Source: Madurella fahalii (lineage: Eukaryota; Ascomycota; Sordariomycetes; Sordariales). From it: a stretch of 64,000 nt of DNA. Where the stretch lies: contig CM056875.1 of the NCBI GenBank assembly GCA_029876055.1, forward strand, positions 124,001 to 188,000, read 5' to 3'. Below, in pieces: positions 1 to 11,260 of the stretch. Within the stretch, counting starts at the first letter, position 1. Each line of letters opens with the position of its first letter. Under the pieces are notes generated by a model. The model worked only from the letters and a program-made list of their open reading frames with translations, was not told the DNA's origin and made no database searches. Made by a program: the position numbers and the translations under genes.

Positions 1-516
1 TCCTTTGCGGGAGGGAAGCTGCATTGCCTCTGCTCTAACAACCCGGTCGAGGTGACGCTCTCGGGCAATGTGGCGCACAATCACGCGTGTGGCTGTTCCA
101 AGTGCTGGAAGCCAGCAGGCGCCCTCTTCTCCCTTGTGGCAGTCATCCCAAAGAGCCAACTATCCGTCACGGCCAACGCGGACAAGCTGCAGATCGTTGA
201 CAACAGTGCCGCTATCCTCCGCTACGCTTGCAAAGAATGCGGCACGCATTTGTACGGACGCATCGAGAAAGAGCATGCCTTCCACGGCTTTGACTTTGTG
301 CACATTGAGCTCTCGGACGAGAAGGGCTGGCAGGAGCCGCAGTTCGCCGCCTTTGTTTCGTCCATCATCGAGCAGGGGTTTGATCCCAAGCGCATGGATG
401 AGGTGCGTGGCAAGTTCAAGAGTCTTGGCTTGGAGACCTATGATGCGCTATCACCACCGCTTATGGACGCGCTTGCCACCTGGACGGCTAAGAAGGCAGG
501 GAAACTACCCGCATGA
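1..516 (+). CDS. Glutathione-dependent formaldehyde-activating (GFA/CENP-V) enzyme, 5' truncated
   Basis: The frame is open from the first base and ends at TGA 514-516, so the window cuts off the N-terminus. The visible 171 residues carry the GFA-fold zinc motifs: CLC near the start, the HACGCSKCWKP segment, and later ACKECGTH. This spacing is that of S-(hydroxymethyl)glutathione synthase-type proteins, which are reported to speed condensation of formaldehyde with glutathione ahead of formaldehyde dehydrogenase. Fungal members are about 190 aa, so only some 20 residues should be missing. A GTG at 52 lies inside conserved sequence and is not the start. The gene converges on HAS1. The enzymatic role of the wider family is debated, so formaldehyde detoxification is inferred from family membership. 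Confidence 0.88.
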   Translation, partial: SFAGGKLHCLCSNNPVEVTLSGNVAHNHACGCSKCWKPAGALFSLVAVIPKSQLSVTANADKLQIVDNSAAILRYACKECGTHLYGRIEKEHAFHGFDFVHIELSDEKGWQEPQFAAFVSSIIEQGFDPKRMDEVRGKFKSLGLETYDALSPPLMDALATWTAKKAGKLPA

Positions 517-991
517 GAGGTCTAAGGCTTTTATGACGGTTTGGAGGGAGCAGGGGTTTTGTTTGTATTCCTCACGTGCCATTACTTAGGAGCGGTCCTC
601 GAATCAAATGTCCTTAACCAAGCGGTATGAAATTGAAGTGGTACATCGATCTAATCAGGTGGCTTGTGCCTCAACGGCCTACCTGCCTTGCCGCTAATCA
701 ACTCCAAGACAGCATATGAGAAAGTTTAGCGATGGGTGCATGGCTGGGGCATGGCCCGGGTATTTGGTACATCGGGCTGGCGTGCAAAGCCGCGGATGAT
801 TAACAAAGCCTCCAACAACTCAGAGACAGCGTCAACGGGTGTAAAGAGATACACAAATGACGAAGGGATAACGGCGCATTGGGAATGAAATATCCGCCTT
901 CTTTTGATCTCGGACGCCGCAACGCCATGTAGAACTGATGTAAACGAACCCCTCCCGCCGATTACGCCTGGAGCTTATTATACGCGGAAGG
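517..991. other. Convergent intergenic spacer (GFA enzyme / HAS1)
   Basis: Both flanking genes end here, so this is shared 3' UTR and terminator sequence. I see no convincing coding frame, RNA gene or repeat. Confidence 0.6.
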
Positions 992-2951
992 TTATTTGCT
1001 GTGGGGGCCATTGCCCCCACCTTGCCGCGGCTGACTGCCGTACGCTCTCCTTGCTTGAGGCTTTTTATCCCGACTCAATCCTGCTGATAGCGTAATGTCG
1101 ACTCTGGGCGGTGTGGCGAAGCCAAAGCTCTGCCAAGTCTTGTTAGCCAAGGGTACATTGAGACAGCTGCGATGAGGGTCTCTCACCTTTGCCACCTTGA
1201 CCAAGTCAAGTTTATGGATATCAAAGACACTCCGAAGACTGTGAGAAGCGTAGGCGTGGAGGTAGGAACGGTAGCCGTCCTTGGCGCTTTGGTTGAGATA
1301 GTAATTGCTCCCAATGAGCTTCTCCAGCTGCGATTGAACATTGAGGATCTTGTTCTTGGGAAAATCGTACTCAACCACCGGAACCTTGGCGGCTTTGAGA
1401 TGGGCTAAGAAGCCAAGTTCGCTCGGTTGTAGGAAGAGCAGTGACCGGCCCTTGGTGTTGTTACCCCGCGCTGTCCGGCCGACACGGTGGATGTAGTCGC
1501 GCGGGTCATCTGGAGGATCGAACTGGACAATCCAGTCGACCTGCGGAATATCGAGGCCGCGAGCCGCGACGTCAGTGCAGATCAGCGTGCCCTGTTTGGC
1601 GTTGCAGAACTCGAAGAAAGTGTTGGTCCTCTTCTGCTGCTTCTGCTTTCCGTGGAGGTCGAGAACTTGCAAGTCAATGTACTGCAAAAGCTCGCTGTAG
1701 TACTTGACTGAATTGCACGACGAGAAAAAAACGATCACCTTCTTTTTAGACATCTTCTTGAGGAACGAAAAGAGCAGGAGGAAGCGCTTATCAGCATCGA
1801 CGACGACATATCCCTGATCAAGGCCTTCCACCGTGCTGAACTGCTTCTCCTCGTCGACATTGATGTAAAGGGGTCCCGGTCTTAAGGAGATTCTTGCGAG
1901 ATCCTCAACCTTTGTGGTCTGTGTAGCCGAGAAAAGCATCGTTTGCCGGTCATCCTTGGGGAGGATCTTGACGATTTGGCGCATTTCGTCTTCGAAGCCA
2001 ATCTCCAAAATCCGGTCGGCCTCGTCGATGATCAGGGACTTTAGATTCTTGAAGACGAACGGTGTATTTTGGAGGTCTGTGGTGCACTATGTCAGCTCCC
2101 ACGCCACACCAGGGTCGGGAATCGTGCCGCAGGCGATGACATACGGTCAAGCAATCTGCCGGGTGTGGCAATAAGAAGGTTGACACCCTTCCCAAGCTTC
2201 TCTGCCTCTGCCCTGCGATTTGCGCCTCCAATAACGACTCCATCTGCAAAGCATGCTATTAGTATAAGGTTCCCAACAGTGCCCTGTTGCCGAAGAGAAC
2301 GCGGGGCTGCTTCTTACATGTCTGTGAATGGTTCTTCATCAGTTCTCGGGCGACCCCAAAGATCTGCAGTGCCAGCTCGCGTGTCGGGGTAACGACAATA
2401 GCACCGGTTCCGTTTCTCGGCTTGAACCGTAGGGAACTGAGCATTTCGACGGCGGGGATAAGGAAGGCAAGCGTCTTCCCCGACCCGGTCTTGGCTGCTC
2501 CGAGTACATCCTTGCCTGCAAGCAGGGGCGGTATACCTCGTCGTTGAATCTCCGTCATCTTCGTAAAGCCCATCTCGGCAATTGCCTTCATGGTCTTTTC
2601 GGACAGGTTGAGTTCTGAGAACGCCTGGGCATCCGTTGAGATGGGAGGAGGAAGCAGCGAGCCGTCGTCTTTTGGGGCCTCGTCTAATTCGGCCGACCTA
2701 TCCTGCCGACTTGGGTCGTCTCCATCCAGGCTGACTTGTCCTTCATCAGAACCGTCATTGTTGCGGCTGGCAGCCCTCTCTTCGATGTCCCGCTCGGCGG
2801 TTTCGCTGTCGCAGTCGCTTCCGGCATCACTGTCGTTGGGAGTGGCGTCCCTCCTAAGCTTCTTAGCTTTGGAAGCGACGGCGGCGGTCGTCTCGAATTT
2901 GGAGCTCTTGGCGTCCTTGAACTTCCTCTTTTTGCTGAGATTGGAAGCCAT
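992..2951 (-). CDS. HAS1: ATP-dependent DEAD-box RNA helicase HAS1 (ribosome biogenesis)
   Basis: Four exons on the minus strand: 2951-2318, 2243-2145, 2076-1187 and 1129-992, with introns of 74, 68 and 57 bp. They give 586 aa. The N-terminus is lysine-rich and then acidic and low-complexity. The helicase core follows, with a Q motif near MGFTKMTEIQ, Walker A GSGKT, PTRELALQ, ATPGRLLD (rebuilt across intron 2), DEAD, SAT and HRVGRTARG. The C-terminal DUF4217 region contains SFGFATPPRVDI. In yeast, HAS1 acts in the nucleolus on pre-40S and pre-60S particles, releasing snoRNAs. Removing the 57-bp intron joins VAK to SFGFATPP, the conserved sequence; it has no in-frame stop. The ATG at 2951 was chosen because MASNLSKKRK starts the basic leader, although the frame stays open upstream to 3230. 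Confidence 0.93.
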
Positions 2952-4483
2952 GATGATGGTGGTGGAACTGCTCGATAGAGAATCCGGAATCATGCTGCAA
3001 ACTTGAACTCGCGGATTTTTTTTTCCAACCGGGAGCTTATCGGGAGGATTGATAGTGGGTGCCCTGGGACCCGGCCAATCATGTCTTGGCAAAGCCCAGT
3101 AGGACACCTTCGGTCGGGTGTAGGCGGGGGATCCATCTGGGTGGGGCTTGGGGGACGGAGCGCGGATGAAGGTTTTGCCGCGTTCCGGCGGGGCATCTGC
3201 GCACAGGCCTCTTTCAATGACTGACCTCATTTACGTAAGCGTTTTTAATCAAAGTCCAGGTGTCTGTAAGTCCCAGGTGGTTGGTTTTGCAATTCGGCAA
3301 ATGATGAACCACTTCGGTTACGAAATTGCCCGAACAACACCCTGCCCCACACTCCGACCTCGCTGACCTGGACACTCCCTAAAACCCTTTAGACGCTTCC
3401 GTCTCACCCAGTTTTGTCTATCTATTCAATACGTATTGAAATTCGATTATCGGCAACCTGCGCAATGTTATACAAGAGATCCGGAATATGCCATTGCCGC
3501 TCTCTTCCTTCCCTGACTCTTCGGTTCCATTGACCAGGTCGCACTTCGCATCCCACATGAATGGTCCCATTTTCGACGCATTGCACACCGGTGGCACAGT
3601 GCATCGGGGTCCTTGGAAACCGGGGTCTGGGTACCCTCGTTGTGGTAACCAATTTCCTGCCGTCCCCGAAGTCTGCCAGATGTGTCAGCCCAGTTGCTTT
3701 TGCGCGAAACACAGCGCATCTCAACGTTGTATCAGCTGAAGGCACCTTCCCATGCGGCGGTCTGCCTTTGTATCCCATCGAAATGAACTGGTTCCGATCC
3801 TCTATTCTGGGCTCGGCTCCAGGCTTGACCCTTGCGGTGAGGTCTCGCTAGGCGAGGACTCTCGAGAGCACATTTCGGTGTGTAGAGCCAAAAATAGTAC
3901 AGGGCTGCACTTCGAGGTAGCACCTCACATCCATACACCTGGGTATCCAATGCTTACATCACGAGGCGATCTCGGAGCACAGTGGGAGCACGAGGACGGT
4001 CCGCTTGGATGGGAGCCCCGAATATCCACATTTCTGCACATCATGGCAAAGACTCGGGCAAGCGGCATCAATCTGTTTGTAGTGAGCTCTTACCTCTCTA
4101 AGCCAGCTGAGCCTAGTTTCAATAATACATATTCTACACAGATTGCCGTAGCTAATTCGCTCAACGGAAGACTAAGTCTTTTCTACTCCGAACGCGACTT
4201 CTTCGGAACCGGCATCCTTTGACTCCCACAACAGTTCCGATCAAGGCAGCCAAGCATGCTCTTTCCCTCTTTTACTGCGTTTGAGTGACATCCTACGAGG
4301 CGCAGACACGGCCCAACCCGATCCAGGTAACATCGTGGGCATCACGAGCAGCTCTTTATTGGCCGAGCTTGGGCGTCAAGACGGCAGGTGGTTGCATGCC
4401 AGGTTTGTGGGGTAAGGATGCACAAATGGAGGTCATGATTTCTTGATACGATTTCCAGAGTCCTACGTCGCCGGCAATTGCTT

Positions 4484-4522
4484 GGTCCATGACAGTCCAT
4501 GACAGTCCATGACAGTCCATGA
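4484..4522. repeat. 10-bp tandem repeat, about 3.9 copies
   Basis: The unit GACAGTCCAT occurs three times head to tail at 4491-4520, with partial copies on both sides. It lies about 210-250 bp upstream of the secreted-protein ATG, so it may sit in that promoter. Such short direct repeats are prone to slippage. Confidence 0.9.
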
Positions 4523-4592
4523 GTTGATGGCCTAACCGATCCGTTGGGTGACGGCCGAAGTAGGAAGGTGTGGAAGGGAACCGGGACCACGA

Positions 4593-4599
4593 TATAAAA
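4593..4599 (+). promoter_or_regulatory. TATA-like box upstream of the secreted Cys-rich gene
   Basis: TATAAAA lies 132 bp before the ATG at 4731. The spacing fits a core promoter with a 5' UTR of about 100 nt. TATA boxes are common in strongly induced fungal secretory genes. The assignment rests on position only. Confidence 0.45.
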
Positions 4600-4730
4600 G
4601 GCCGGGTGTTTCCTCCTCCCTGGGATGCTGCGATCGACAGCGGCTCTTTCAAGACCTTGGTACCGGATACCGGATCAACCTTCTCTAGCCTGCACTCTTA
4701 GTCAGTTTTTCTATTCGAAGTCTACCGACC

Positions 4731-5450
4731 ATGAAGCTCATCGTTCTTTTCACCTTTCTTCTCGGCCTTGCCGTCGCCCTCGAGTCTGCCAGACTCGAGG
4801 AACGTGCCGGACGTCAGCGTGCGCAAATCCCAAGGCCTAAGAAGCTCTCAGGTGCTGCGACGTTGCGGGCCGCCAAAAGACCTCCCAACGCACCCTCTGA
4901 GTATGAGACCTCAACTGCACAGGTCGCGCGCCGGCAATCCAAGGCGGCGTTCAAGAGGGTCCCTCCAGCATTCATTGATCCTAGCCAGCTGCGGCGGCGT
5001 GAGAGCGTTGACGTCCTGAGAAAGCTACGCAGGCAAGTCCTGGTCAGCGACTTCTTTGAGTGCACAAATTCGGTAAGAGAGCCTTCGTGTTGCTATGACA
5101 CACTGTACGCACCAATCTCTCAATCCAAGCTAACGGCTCCGCAGAACCCGAGCCCCAACCCGGCGGACTGTGATGTTATCGTCAACCAAGTCCTCTCGTC
5201 CAGCGATGAGCTTATCGTTACGGCAAATGCATGCCTTGTCTTCTCATTCAGGACGTGCCAGGGCTTCTTCTGCTCTCTGTGCGAAACCTTGAGCACCACA
5301 ACCGACTTCATCGGCAGTCAACTTGATACGGTCGATGCACTCTGCGTCGAGAATGGCCAGTCTGGTACTATTGTTGGCGAGGACTCTCCGCAGTGGGATG
5401 CTGGTTTCACGTACGCGGGAGCCCCGTTGCCGACATACGATGTTTGTTGA
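4731..5450 (+). CDS. Small secreted cysteine-rich protein with Kex2-type processing sites
   Basis: Two exons, 4731-5072 and 5145-5450, encode 215 aa. The 72-bp intron starts GTAAGA, has a GCTAAC branch signal and ends CCGCAG. It is phase 0 with no stop, so it can be misread as coding. The N-terminus MKLIVLFTFLLGLAVALES is a clear signal peptide. A basic pro-region carries dibasic sites near residues 67-68, 88-90 and 100-101 that could be Kex2 targets. The C-terminal half (about 105-215) holds all eight cysteines, the last being the final residue, and the tail contains FTYAGAPLPTYDVC. I do not recognise a named domain. It looks like a conserved secreted protein of unknown function; an effector-like or surface role is only a guess. 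Confidence 0.8.
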   Translation: MKLIVLFTFLLGLAVALESARLEERAGRQRAQIPRPKKLSGAATLRAAKRPPNAPSEYETSTAQVARRQSKAAFKRVPPAFIDPSQLRRRESVDVLRKLRRQVLVSDFFECTNSVREPSCCYDTLYAPISQSKLTAPQNPSPNPADCDVIVNQVLSSSDELIVTANACLVFSFRTCQGFFCSLCETLSTTTDFIGSQLDTVDALCVENGQSGTIVGEDSPQWDAGFTYAGAPLPTYDVC

Positions 5451-7284
5451 GAGCAGGACGCATCGAGTATGAGGGCAGTGGCTTGCCGGTTGTTGGGATT
5501 CACACTCAGCGTGCGGCAATAAGCATACCTAAGGCACTTGACTAGGCAGTGATTAGTAGTGGAACTTGGACTAGCAAGTCATGAGAGCTACACTTAGTTT
5601 CTATTCAAAACGGGGGACGCCGGAGTGCTCACAGTGCGAAGTTATGTCGGCGATATTTACTATCTTGCGGCTTTTATTGGCAATCTTGGTCAGAATACAC
5701 GGGAATCATCCCTTATTGCTTTTTGGCTGTCATTTCCGTTGCATAGTTGCTAGACTCGTCTTCCTCCTTTATGCAGCATATGCGTTATTAGTATGGCTAC
5801 GTTATCGACCTCATCAAAGTTAGAAAAAAAAAAAAAAAAAGGAGAAAAGAAGAAAGGTATCATTATCCTGTTGGCCAATGCCTTTAGTCGTTTTGTCTAA
5901 CCAAGTAATAGCTTCAGCGTGCTACTTGTGAAAATACCAAGGTGACGATTCATAACCTCCTTCATCTAGGCCCGATTATTCGGTGAGTCCCGTGACTTGC
6001 CAGAACTTCCTAGTGGGGCGCTCCCCAAAACCCAACGCCCACGAGCTTTTGAGCCCCGCTACCAAGGCTACATTGGGCTTGGCATTCCCGTCATCTGTGA
6101 GTCCCGGACTCATAATTTGCGGCCCGAATGAACCCTAAACCTCGCATCGCTGGCAGCGCAGTAGGTTCTAGTGCATACTACGTATGGTCTCGAAAACTCG
6201 GGCACCTAGGGACACGGCTGTGCTTCCGAGCAATGCGTTCTTGTGGACCGGCTTGCCCGAGGTAGGCTACCGACAGTATTCCCCCACTGCTGTCTCCCGC
6301 ACCACGGGGTCCGGGGCAGGCCGCACAGAGCCAAGCAAAGGAAGGAACAAAGTTTACGTGAAATGCAGCCGTTCGCCCAGGGGCATGCATGCGAGCCGCT
6401 GGTCAGCTGGACCCTCAGCCAACTTGGCATTTGCCGACAGCGCGGAGATATGGAGCTAGGAAAACTGCTCGGACTTGATAACTGCATGCTCTCCGGTTTC
6501 AGCCGGCAGGTCTGAGAAGCTGGACAGGACAACGTTTTGCCGGGTGTGGGCGCTCTTTGTCCCATTGGGCTGCAACTTCCATTGGAGACAGCGTGGGAGA
6601 TACACGTCGCCTAGAACAGTAACTTGGGATGGCGGTCTGTGAGAATCCCTCCGGATTGACTATCTGCAGGACATGTGGGCAGAGGAAAAACCATCACATC
6701 ACTCCTCGCCGCGGGTTCCCACTTCCAGTTCCTCATCGCCATTCGGGCCCATCCGGTGGCGTGGGGCCCGGCCTTGCCCCGCCGACTGGGAGGGCCTGAA
6801 GGACCTGGAGCTGTTGGCCAGCGCATGCTAAAATATGGGTCCAGCTTCCACCCCCTTGCCAGCCCGAGATGCCGCCCTGGGAATTCCGATGTGACGGAAG
6901 ACCTGCAGCGTTTCTGCACCGCGGGAATCGAACCATTCTCGTCCCGCTACCATAATTTGACACTAATACTGCGCGCTTTCTCTCAGATCCTCTCCTTCAC
7001 AGGAACCCGCGTATTTCCCTGTGCTCTCGTTCCCGTTAGTGTTCAAGACGAACAGTGACTGGGGTGTCGTTGAAACCGGAAGGCGTCACGGAAGATCGAC
7101 TTTGCCTGCAGCAGGAAGCCAACCCCTCGAAACCTCACGCGATCAACCACTGCGGGACTCCCACGCCGACAATCACGAAGCTGTTCGCCGCATCGGAACC
7201 AATTCCGCCGCTACATGTCTCGGCCGTCCATCCTGCCGCCCTCCGCCTCCAGATCGTTGCTACAACGGCTATCACGCAGCAAAG
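5451..7284. other. Intergenic region before PFK2/FBPase2
   Basis: This contains the 3' flank of the secreted-protein gene, an A17 run at 5824-5840, and the promoter and 5' leader of the PFK2 gene. Open frames between 6180 and 7060 overlap on both strands and show no domain. The frame of the next gene stays open from 7021, but that stretch is low-complexity. Confidence 0.5.
5824..5840. repeat. Poly(A) run, 17 bp
   Basis: An uninterrupted run of A lies about 375 bp downstream of the secreted-protein stop codon. It is a simple homopolymer, possibly a relic of a reverse-transcribed insertion, although no target-site duplication was found. Confidence 0.9.
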
Positions 7285-8863
7285 ATGGCTCCAAAGATTA
7301 ACGGCGTCGGCATTCAGCCCGAGGACACGCGCATCTGCGTCGTCATGGTCGGCCTGCCTGCTCGAGGAAAGAGCTACATCGCGCAAAGAGGTGAAGCGGC
7401 TTCGCTTGACGTTAACAACTCGGGCAATCCAAGAACAATACTGACCGGCCTTCTGTTTGCAGCGCAGCGCTACCTAAAGTGGCTTTCGATCCCAGCGGCG
7501 ACCTTCAACGTCGGCAACTACCGCCGCCATGATGCACCGCATCCTTCGGCCGATTTCTTTGATACCAACAATGTCGAGGGCGAGCGGATGCGGCGTGCAG
7601 CCGCCGAAGCGGCGGTGTCGGACATGATGAAGTGGTTCAAGAGCGGCGGCGTCGTGGGCATTTTAGATGCGACCAACAGCACAAAAGAACGTCGAAAGTG
7701 GGTGCTCGACCGCGTCTCTAGCGAGGGCGTCGAGGTCATCTTTGTCGAGTCCAAATGCGACGATGAAGAGTTGATCATGGCCAACATCCGCGACGTCAAA
7801 ACCACCAGCCCAGACTATGTTGGGCAGGACCCCGAAGAGGCGGCCCTTGACTTCCGCAACCGGATCCGCAACTACGAGAAAGTCTACAAGTCCATCAATG
7901 CGGACGGGGATGAGGACCATTTGACCTATCTCAAGATTATGAATGTGGGCAGACAGGTGTTCATCAATCGCATCAAAGACTACCTGCAGAGTCGTGTTGT
8001 CTACTACCTTATGAACTTGCACATCCGGCCCCGCTCTGTCTGGCTGTCTCGTGTAGGTTTCCAACCTTACGATATACGATACGCACTAGTCCCTCGGGTT
8101 GCTAATTCTCCCTAGCACGGCGAGTCGATGCTCAATCTCGAAGGCCGCATCGGTGGAGATGCTTTGCTCTCCCATCGTGGAGAAGAGTATGCGCGCAAGC
8201 TTCCCGAGCTGGTCCTCGAGTCTGTTGGCGTAAGTCTACCTTCCGTGATTGCGTGCGCCAAGCCTGGACTCAACCCCTGCCCCGCCACCCCGGCGGGCGT
8301 GCCGCGCGCTTGCAGGGACTCAAACTGACATAACGCTACAGAGCGATCGCCCTTTGACAGTATGGACATCGACGTTAAAACGGACCATTGCTACGGCACG
8401 ACACCTCCCCAGTCATTATAACCAGCTGCAATGGAAAGCTCTTGACGAACTGGACGCTGGCGTATGCGATGGCATGACGTACCAGGAGATTGCCGACATG
8501 TACCCTGAAGACTTCCAGGCCCGCGACGAAGACAAGTACAATTACCGGTATCGCGGCGGCGAGAGCTATCGCGACGTTGTCATCCGCCTGGAGCCTATAA
8601 TCATGGAGCTGGAGCGCAGCGAGGACATTCTCATCATATCTCACCAGGCCGTCATCCGCTGCATTTATGCCTACTTCATGCAGAAGACGCAGGAGGAAAG
8701 CCCCTGGGTACCTGTGCCGCTGCATACGCTCATGAAACTAACCCCTCGAGCCTACGGCACCGAGGTGCAGACATACCATGCCAACATCAAGGCTGTTAGC
8801 ACCTGGCGTGGCAAAGGGAGTACTGCCAAGCATGAAGACCCCACCCCTGAAGGCGGCATCTGA
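7285..8863 (+). CDS. 6-phosphofructo-2-kinase / fructose-2,6-bisphosphatase
   Basis: Four exons (7285-7390, 7463-8052, 8116-8229, 8342-8863) with introns of 72, 63 and 112 bp give 443 aa. The kinase half starts with Walker A GLPARGKS at residues 23-30, followed by RYLKWLSIPAATFNVGNYRR. The phosphatase half starts at SRHGES, where His233 should be the phospho-histidine nucleophile; GRIGGD and a later SHQAVIR complete the phosphoglycerate-mutase-type site. The enzyme makes and degrades fructose 2,6-bisphosphate, the cytosolic switch between glycolysis and gluconeogenesis. Both active sites look intact. The length resembles yeast Fbp26 rather than the longer Pfk26/27. Intron 1 is in-frame without a stop; removing it joins IAQR to AQRYLKW, the conserved sequence. 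The start was chosen at MAPKINGVG, just before the conserved core. Confidence 0.93.
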
Positions 8864-10609
8864 GGCGCTCGATTTTCGGGCGTCCAAGTGTGATGGAATT
8901 CTCATCCTATCAGCAACTGTTTTCGTTATTGCATTTCTCTCCATCGCTCAGATACCAAACGGCTACGAGCTGCACGAGTCTATGACGTGCGCCCGGGCTT
9001 TGAACACCATCAATACGGAGTTTTACGGGCGCTTGGAGCTAGACCTAATTGGACGTGGTTGAACAACCCGGTTGGGCTTGCTCCGCCGGTATCACAACCT
9101 GGCGCAGATACTTAGATGGAAATGGAAAACTGGCTTAATTGGGACACGGAAAATCTGGCTGTGAATGGGCATGGCCGGCTCAGGGATTCTATATACATAC
9201 ATGGCATTAGACACAACGAGGGATTGGGATTGCCGCGAACTTACCTGATGTCACTTCGTGGTCATCCGCAGACGTTTGTGGAGCCCATATTTGGGCGGCG
9301 TTGTTTATGATGAGTGTGTCGAGAGGGACATGAATAGGGAACATTGTAAAGGGAGGCTTTTCGCTGTTTCTCGATTGCATTATTAAGGGTAAAGGGGGAG
9401 AAAAGCGGCTGATCGATAGGGAATCAGCGGATTTGAATATATTTGCGATGATGCCGGGCAGTATCTGGCATATTTCGGAGCTCAGCCTTCGATGAGCCAC
9501 TGATTGAACCTCACCCGCTTTGGTTCGACTTGTTCCACGTCAAGTGACCCCATTCAACGTAAACGTAACGCAGAGGAGCCAGACTCTTCCCTCGTAATGT
9601 GTGCGCTGAAAGTAGATAGCAATGCATTTGTCGTGTATGGGTGTTTGTTCACCGCTGCAGGACCGATTGCAGGTAATCAAGTTATGCTGAGGCGGAGCTC
9701 GCAGGCTAGTCGTGGGCGCTTGTTTCAGCTTCGGTAGCCGAATTGCTGCCAATTTTAAACCTTTGTCGACATCAGGCAGCAAGTGTTGGGGGAAAAGCTG
9801 AATTGATGCCTGCAACTATGACTTTGTTCAGGTGGTTGTTTGATAGTTTGTTACCTAATAAGTAGGTGCTCTCCTGTTGTTGCCTCTTGGTTACGGTTTT
9901 TAGCATTGGGTAAAGTTGAAATCATTTGACCAAGTGAGTTGTTGCCCAGGACACGGCTCCAAAACGTAGTACTCTGGTTCCGCATTTGGTTACGTCAAAG
10001 AGGACTCACCCACCATCGTAAGTGCTCTGACGAAGCTTCTCACAGAGATTGATCAACCTGGGGTTAGGGGCGTTTGTCCACCTCTATATATGAAGAACCT
10101 CCCTACGCAATGCTTGTGAAGGGGTTTAGCGACGGAATAACAGCGGCGGCCATGGACTCGGTGTAGCCAAAAGGTACCTTACACCACAACGCAATGCAAG
10201 GTCTCCTCCTCAAGGGTCGTCAATAAGTAGGAGTACATTAGTTGCTAACTGGTGAGACTACCTTTCAGAGGGTGACTTACTGTTAGTGTATATGGGTCAG
10301 ATTTTCATAGCATCACGTTAATGAGAGGTTAGGTTGCATTGGGAAGATTTTATTCTTTTCCCCCATATGTATTATTCACCTGACCACACACATCGGCGGC
10401 CAAGCAACCTGCCAGTCGGCAGAAGGGAGGCGCCGACTTCCAATCGCTTACCAAACCAATCACAGGGAAGCCACTATTACCACCAGTGAAGGTGGTGATA
10501 TCCTAGGGATTACTGAAATCACTTGCGATCATTGTAGTGATCGACGTCGTCACCAGTAACAATGGTGAAGCAACGGTTATATAAAAATAGATGATATGGT
10601 TACCCATTA
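8864..10609. other. Gene-poor intergenic region
   Basis: 3' flank of the PFK2 gene followed by sequence with only short overlapping frames. Small hairpins occur, for example CGATCA/TGATCG around 10524-10541. I see no gene or RNA here. Confidence 0.5.
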
Positions 10610-10654
10610 GAGTCAGATTACGAACCGACTGGTCAGTCCGAACTGGCCAGTCTG
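10610..10654 (+). repeat. Left terminal inverted repeat
   Basis: These 45 bp match the reverse complement of 11215-11260 with six mismatches, all transitions, and one 1-bp indel. Confidence 0.88.
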
Positions 10655-11214
10655 GGAGGTAAAGTTCGGACCACTAACCCATTTTTTGCCCTCCTTAACA
10701 GCCCATTCCACACGCCCCAGCCAGACTGGCCACCCCCTACCTACTCGCGATGTATCGAAGTGGATATCGCCGTCGGATCGCTCAGGAATGGTAAATAGTG
10801 GGTCAATTCTGCCCATTTTCTGACCAGTCCGTACCGATGGTGAGATGAGCGGTTTGGGCCGGACTGGCCGGTCCGGGGCGGGCCCGGTCGCGGTTGGATT
10901 GTAGGTGTCGGGTTTATTACAGTTTGATGAAGGTACTGTACCTACCTCAGTGTAAATACAGTTTAGATATACCACGATACGTCTGCAGCTGCTATATATA
11001 CCGGTAAACTCACTATATATGTCCTCTAGTGTTAGATCGTTGTGCAGCGTCCTAATAAGTTGCTATTGCACCAAATTTATTGGCCAAGAAATCTTCGTTG
11101 GAAATTGACTGGTGGGTGGCGGCATTATGAAGGCGATGAGCTAAAAAGGCCCTTGAGTAGCCAAGACGCTGAAAAAGCAGTATATCGTTCGCCCAGACCC
11201 ACCTTCGGAAGTAT

Positions 11215-11260
11215 CAGACTGGACCAGTCCGAACTGGCCAGTCGATTCGTAATCTGGCTC
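11215..11260 (-). repeat. Right terminal inverted repeat
   Basis: This is the inverted partner of 10610-10654 and is followed directly by the TTA duplication. The differences from the left repeat are C/T or A/G changes only. Confidence 0.88.

Larger units (their letters stand above)
2952..4730. other. Divergent intergenic region between HAS1 and the secreted protein gene
   Basis: The promoters of HAS1 (leftward) and the secreted-protein gene (rightward) lie here. Open frames such as 3752-4222 have no recognisable domain or start context. A short tandem repeat and a TATA-like box near the right end are listed separately. Confidence 0.5.
10610..11260. mobile_element. MITE-like non-autonomous DNA transposon with TTA target-site duplication
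   Basis: A 651-bp element has terminal inverted repeats of about 45 bp starting GAGYCAGATTACGAAYCGAC. It is flanked on both sides by TTA (10607-10609 and 11261-11263), as expected for a 3-bp target-site duplication of the PIF/Harbinger kind; a TA duplication of Tc1/mariner type is the alternative reading. The interior holds further copies of a short palindromic motif around GACTGGCC and GGCCAGTC (for example near 10722 and 10861), which could be subterminal transposase-binding sites. The longest internal frame (10613-10975, minus, 120 codons) is not transposase-like, so the element should depend on a transposase elsewhere. Confidence 0.8.

Noticed and set aside
3752..4222. 156-codon open frame (+)
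   Set aside because: No domain, no convincing start context, overlaps competing frames; it lies in the HAS1/secreted gene promoter region.
6901..6960. tRNA-like B-box on the minus strand near 6925
   Set aside because: The T-stem does not pair, and no acceptor or anticodon arm fits.
10613..10975. 120-codon open frame (-) inside the MITE
   Set aside because: No transposase features; follows from the GC-rich palindromic interior.
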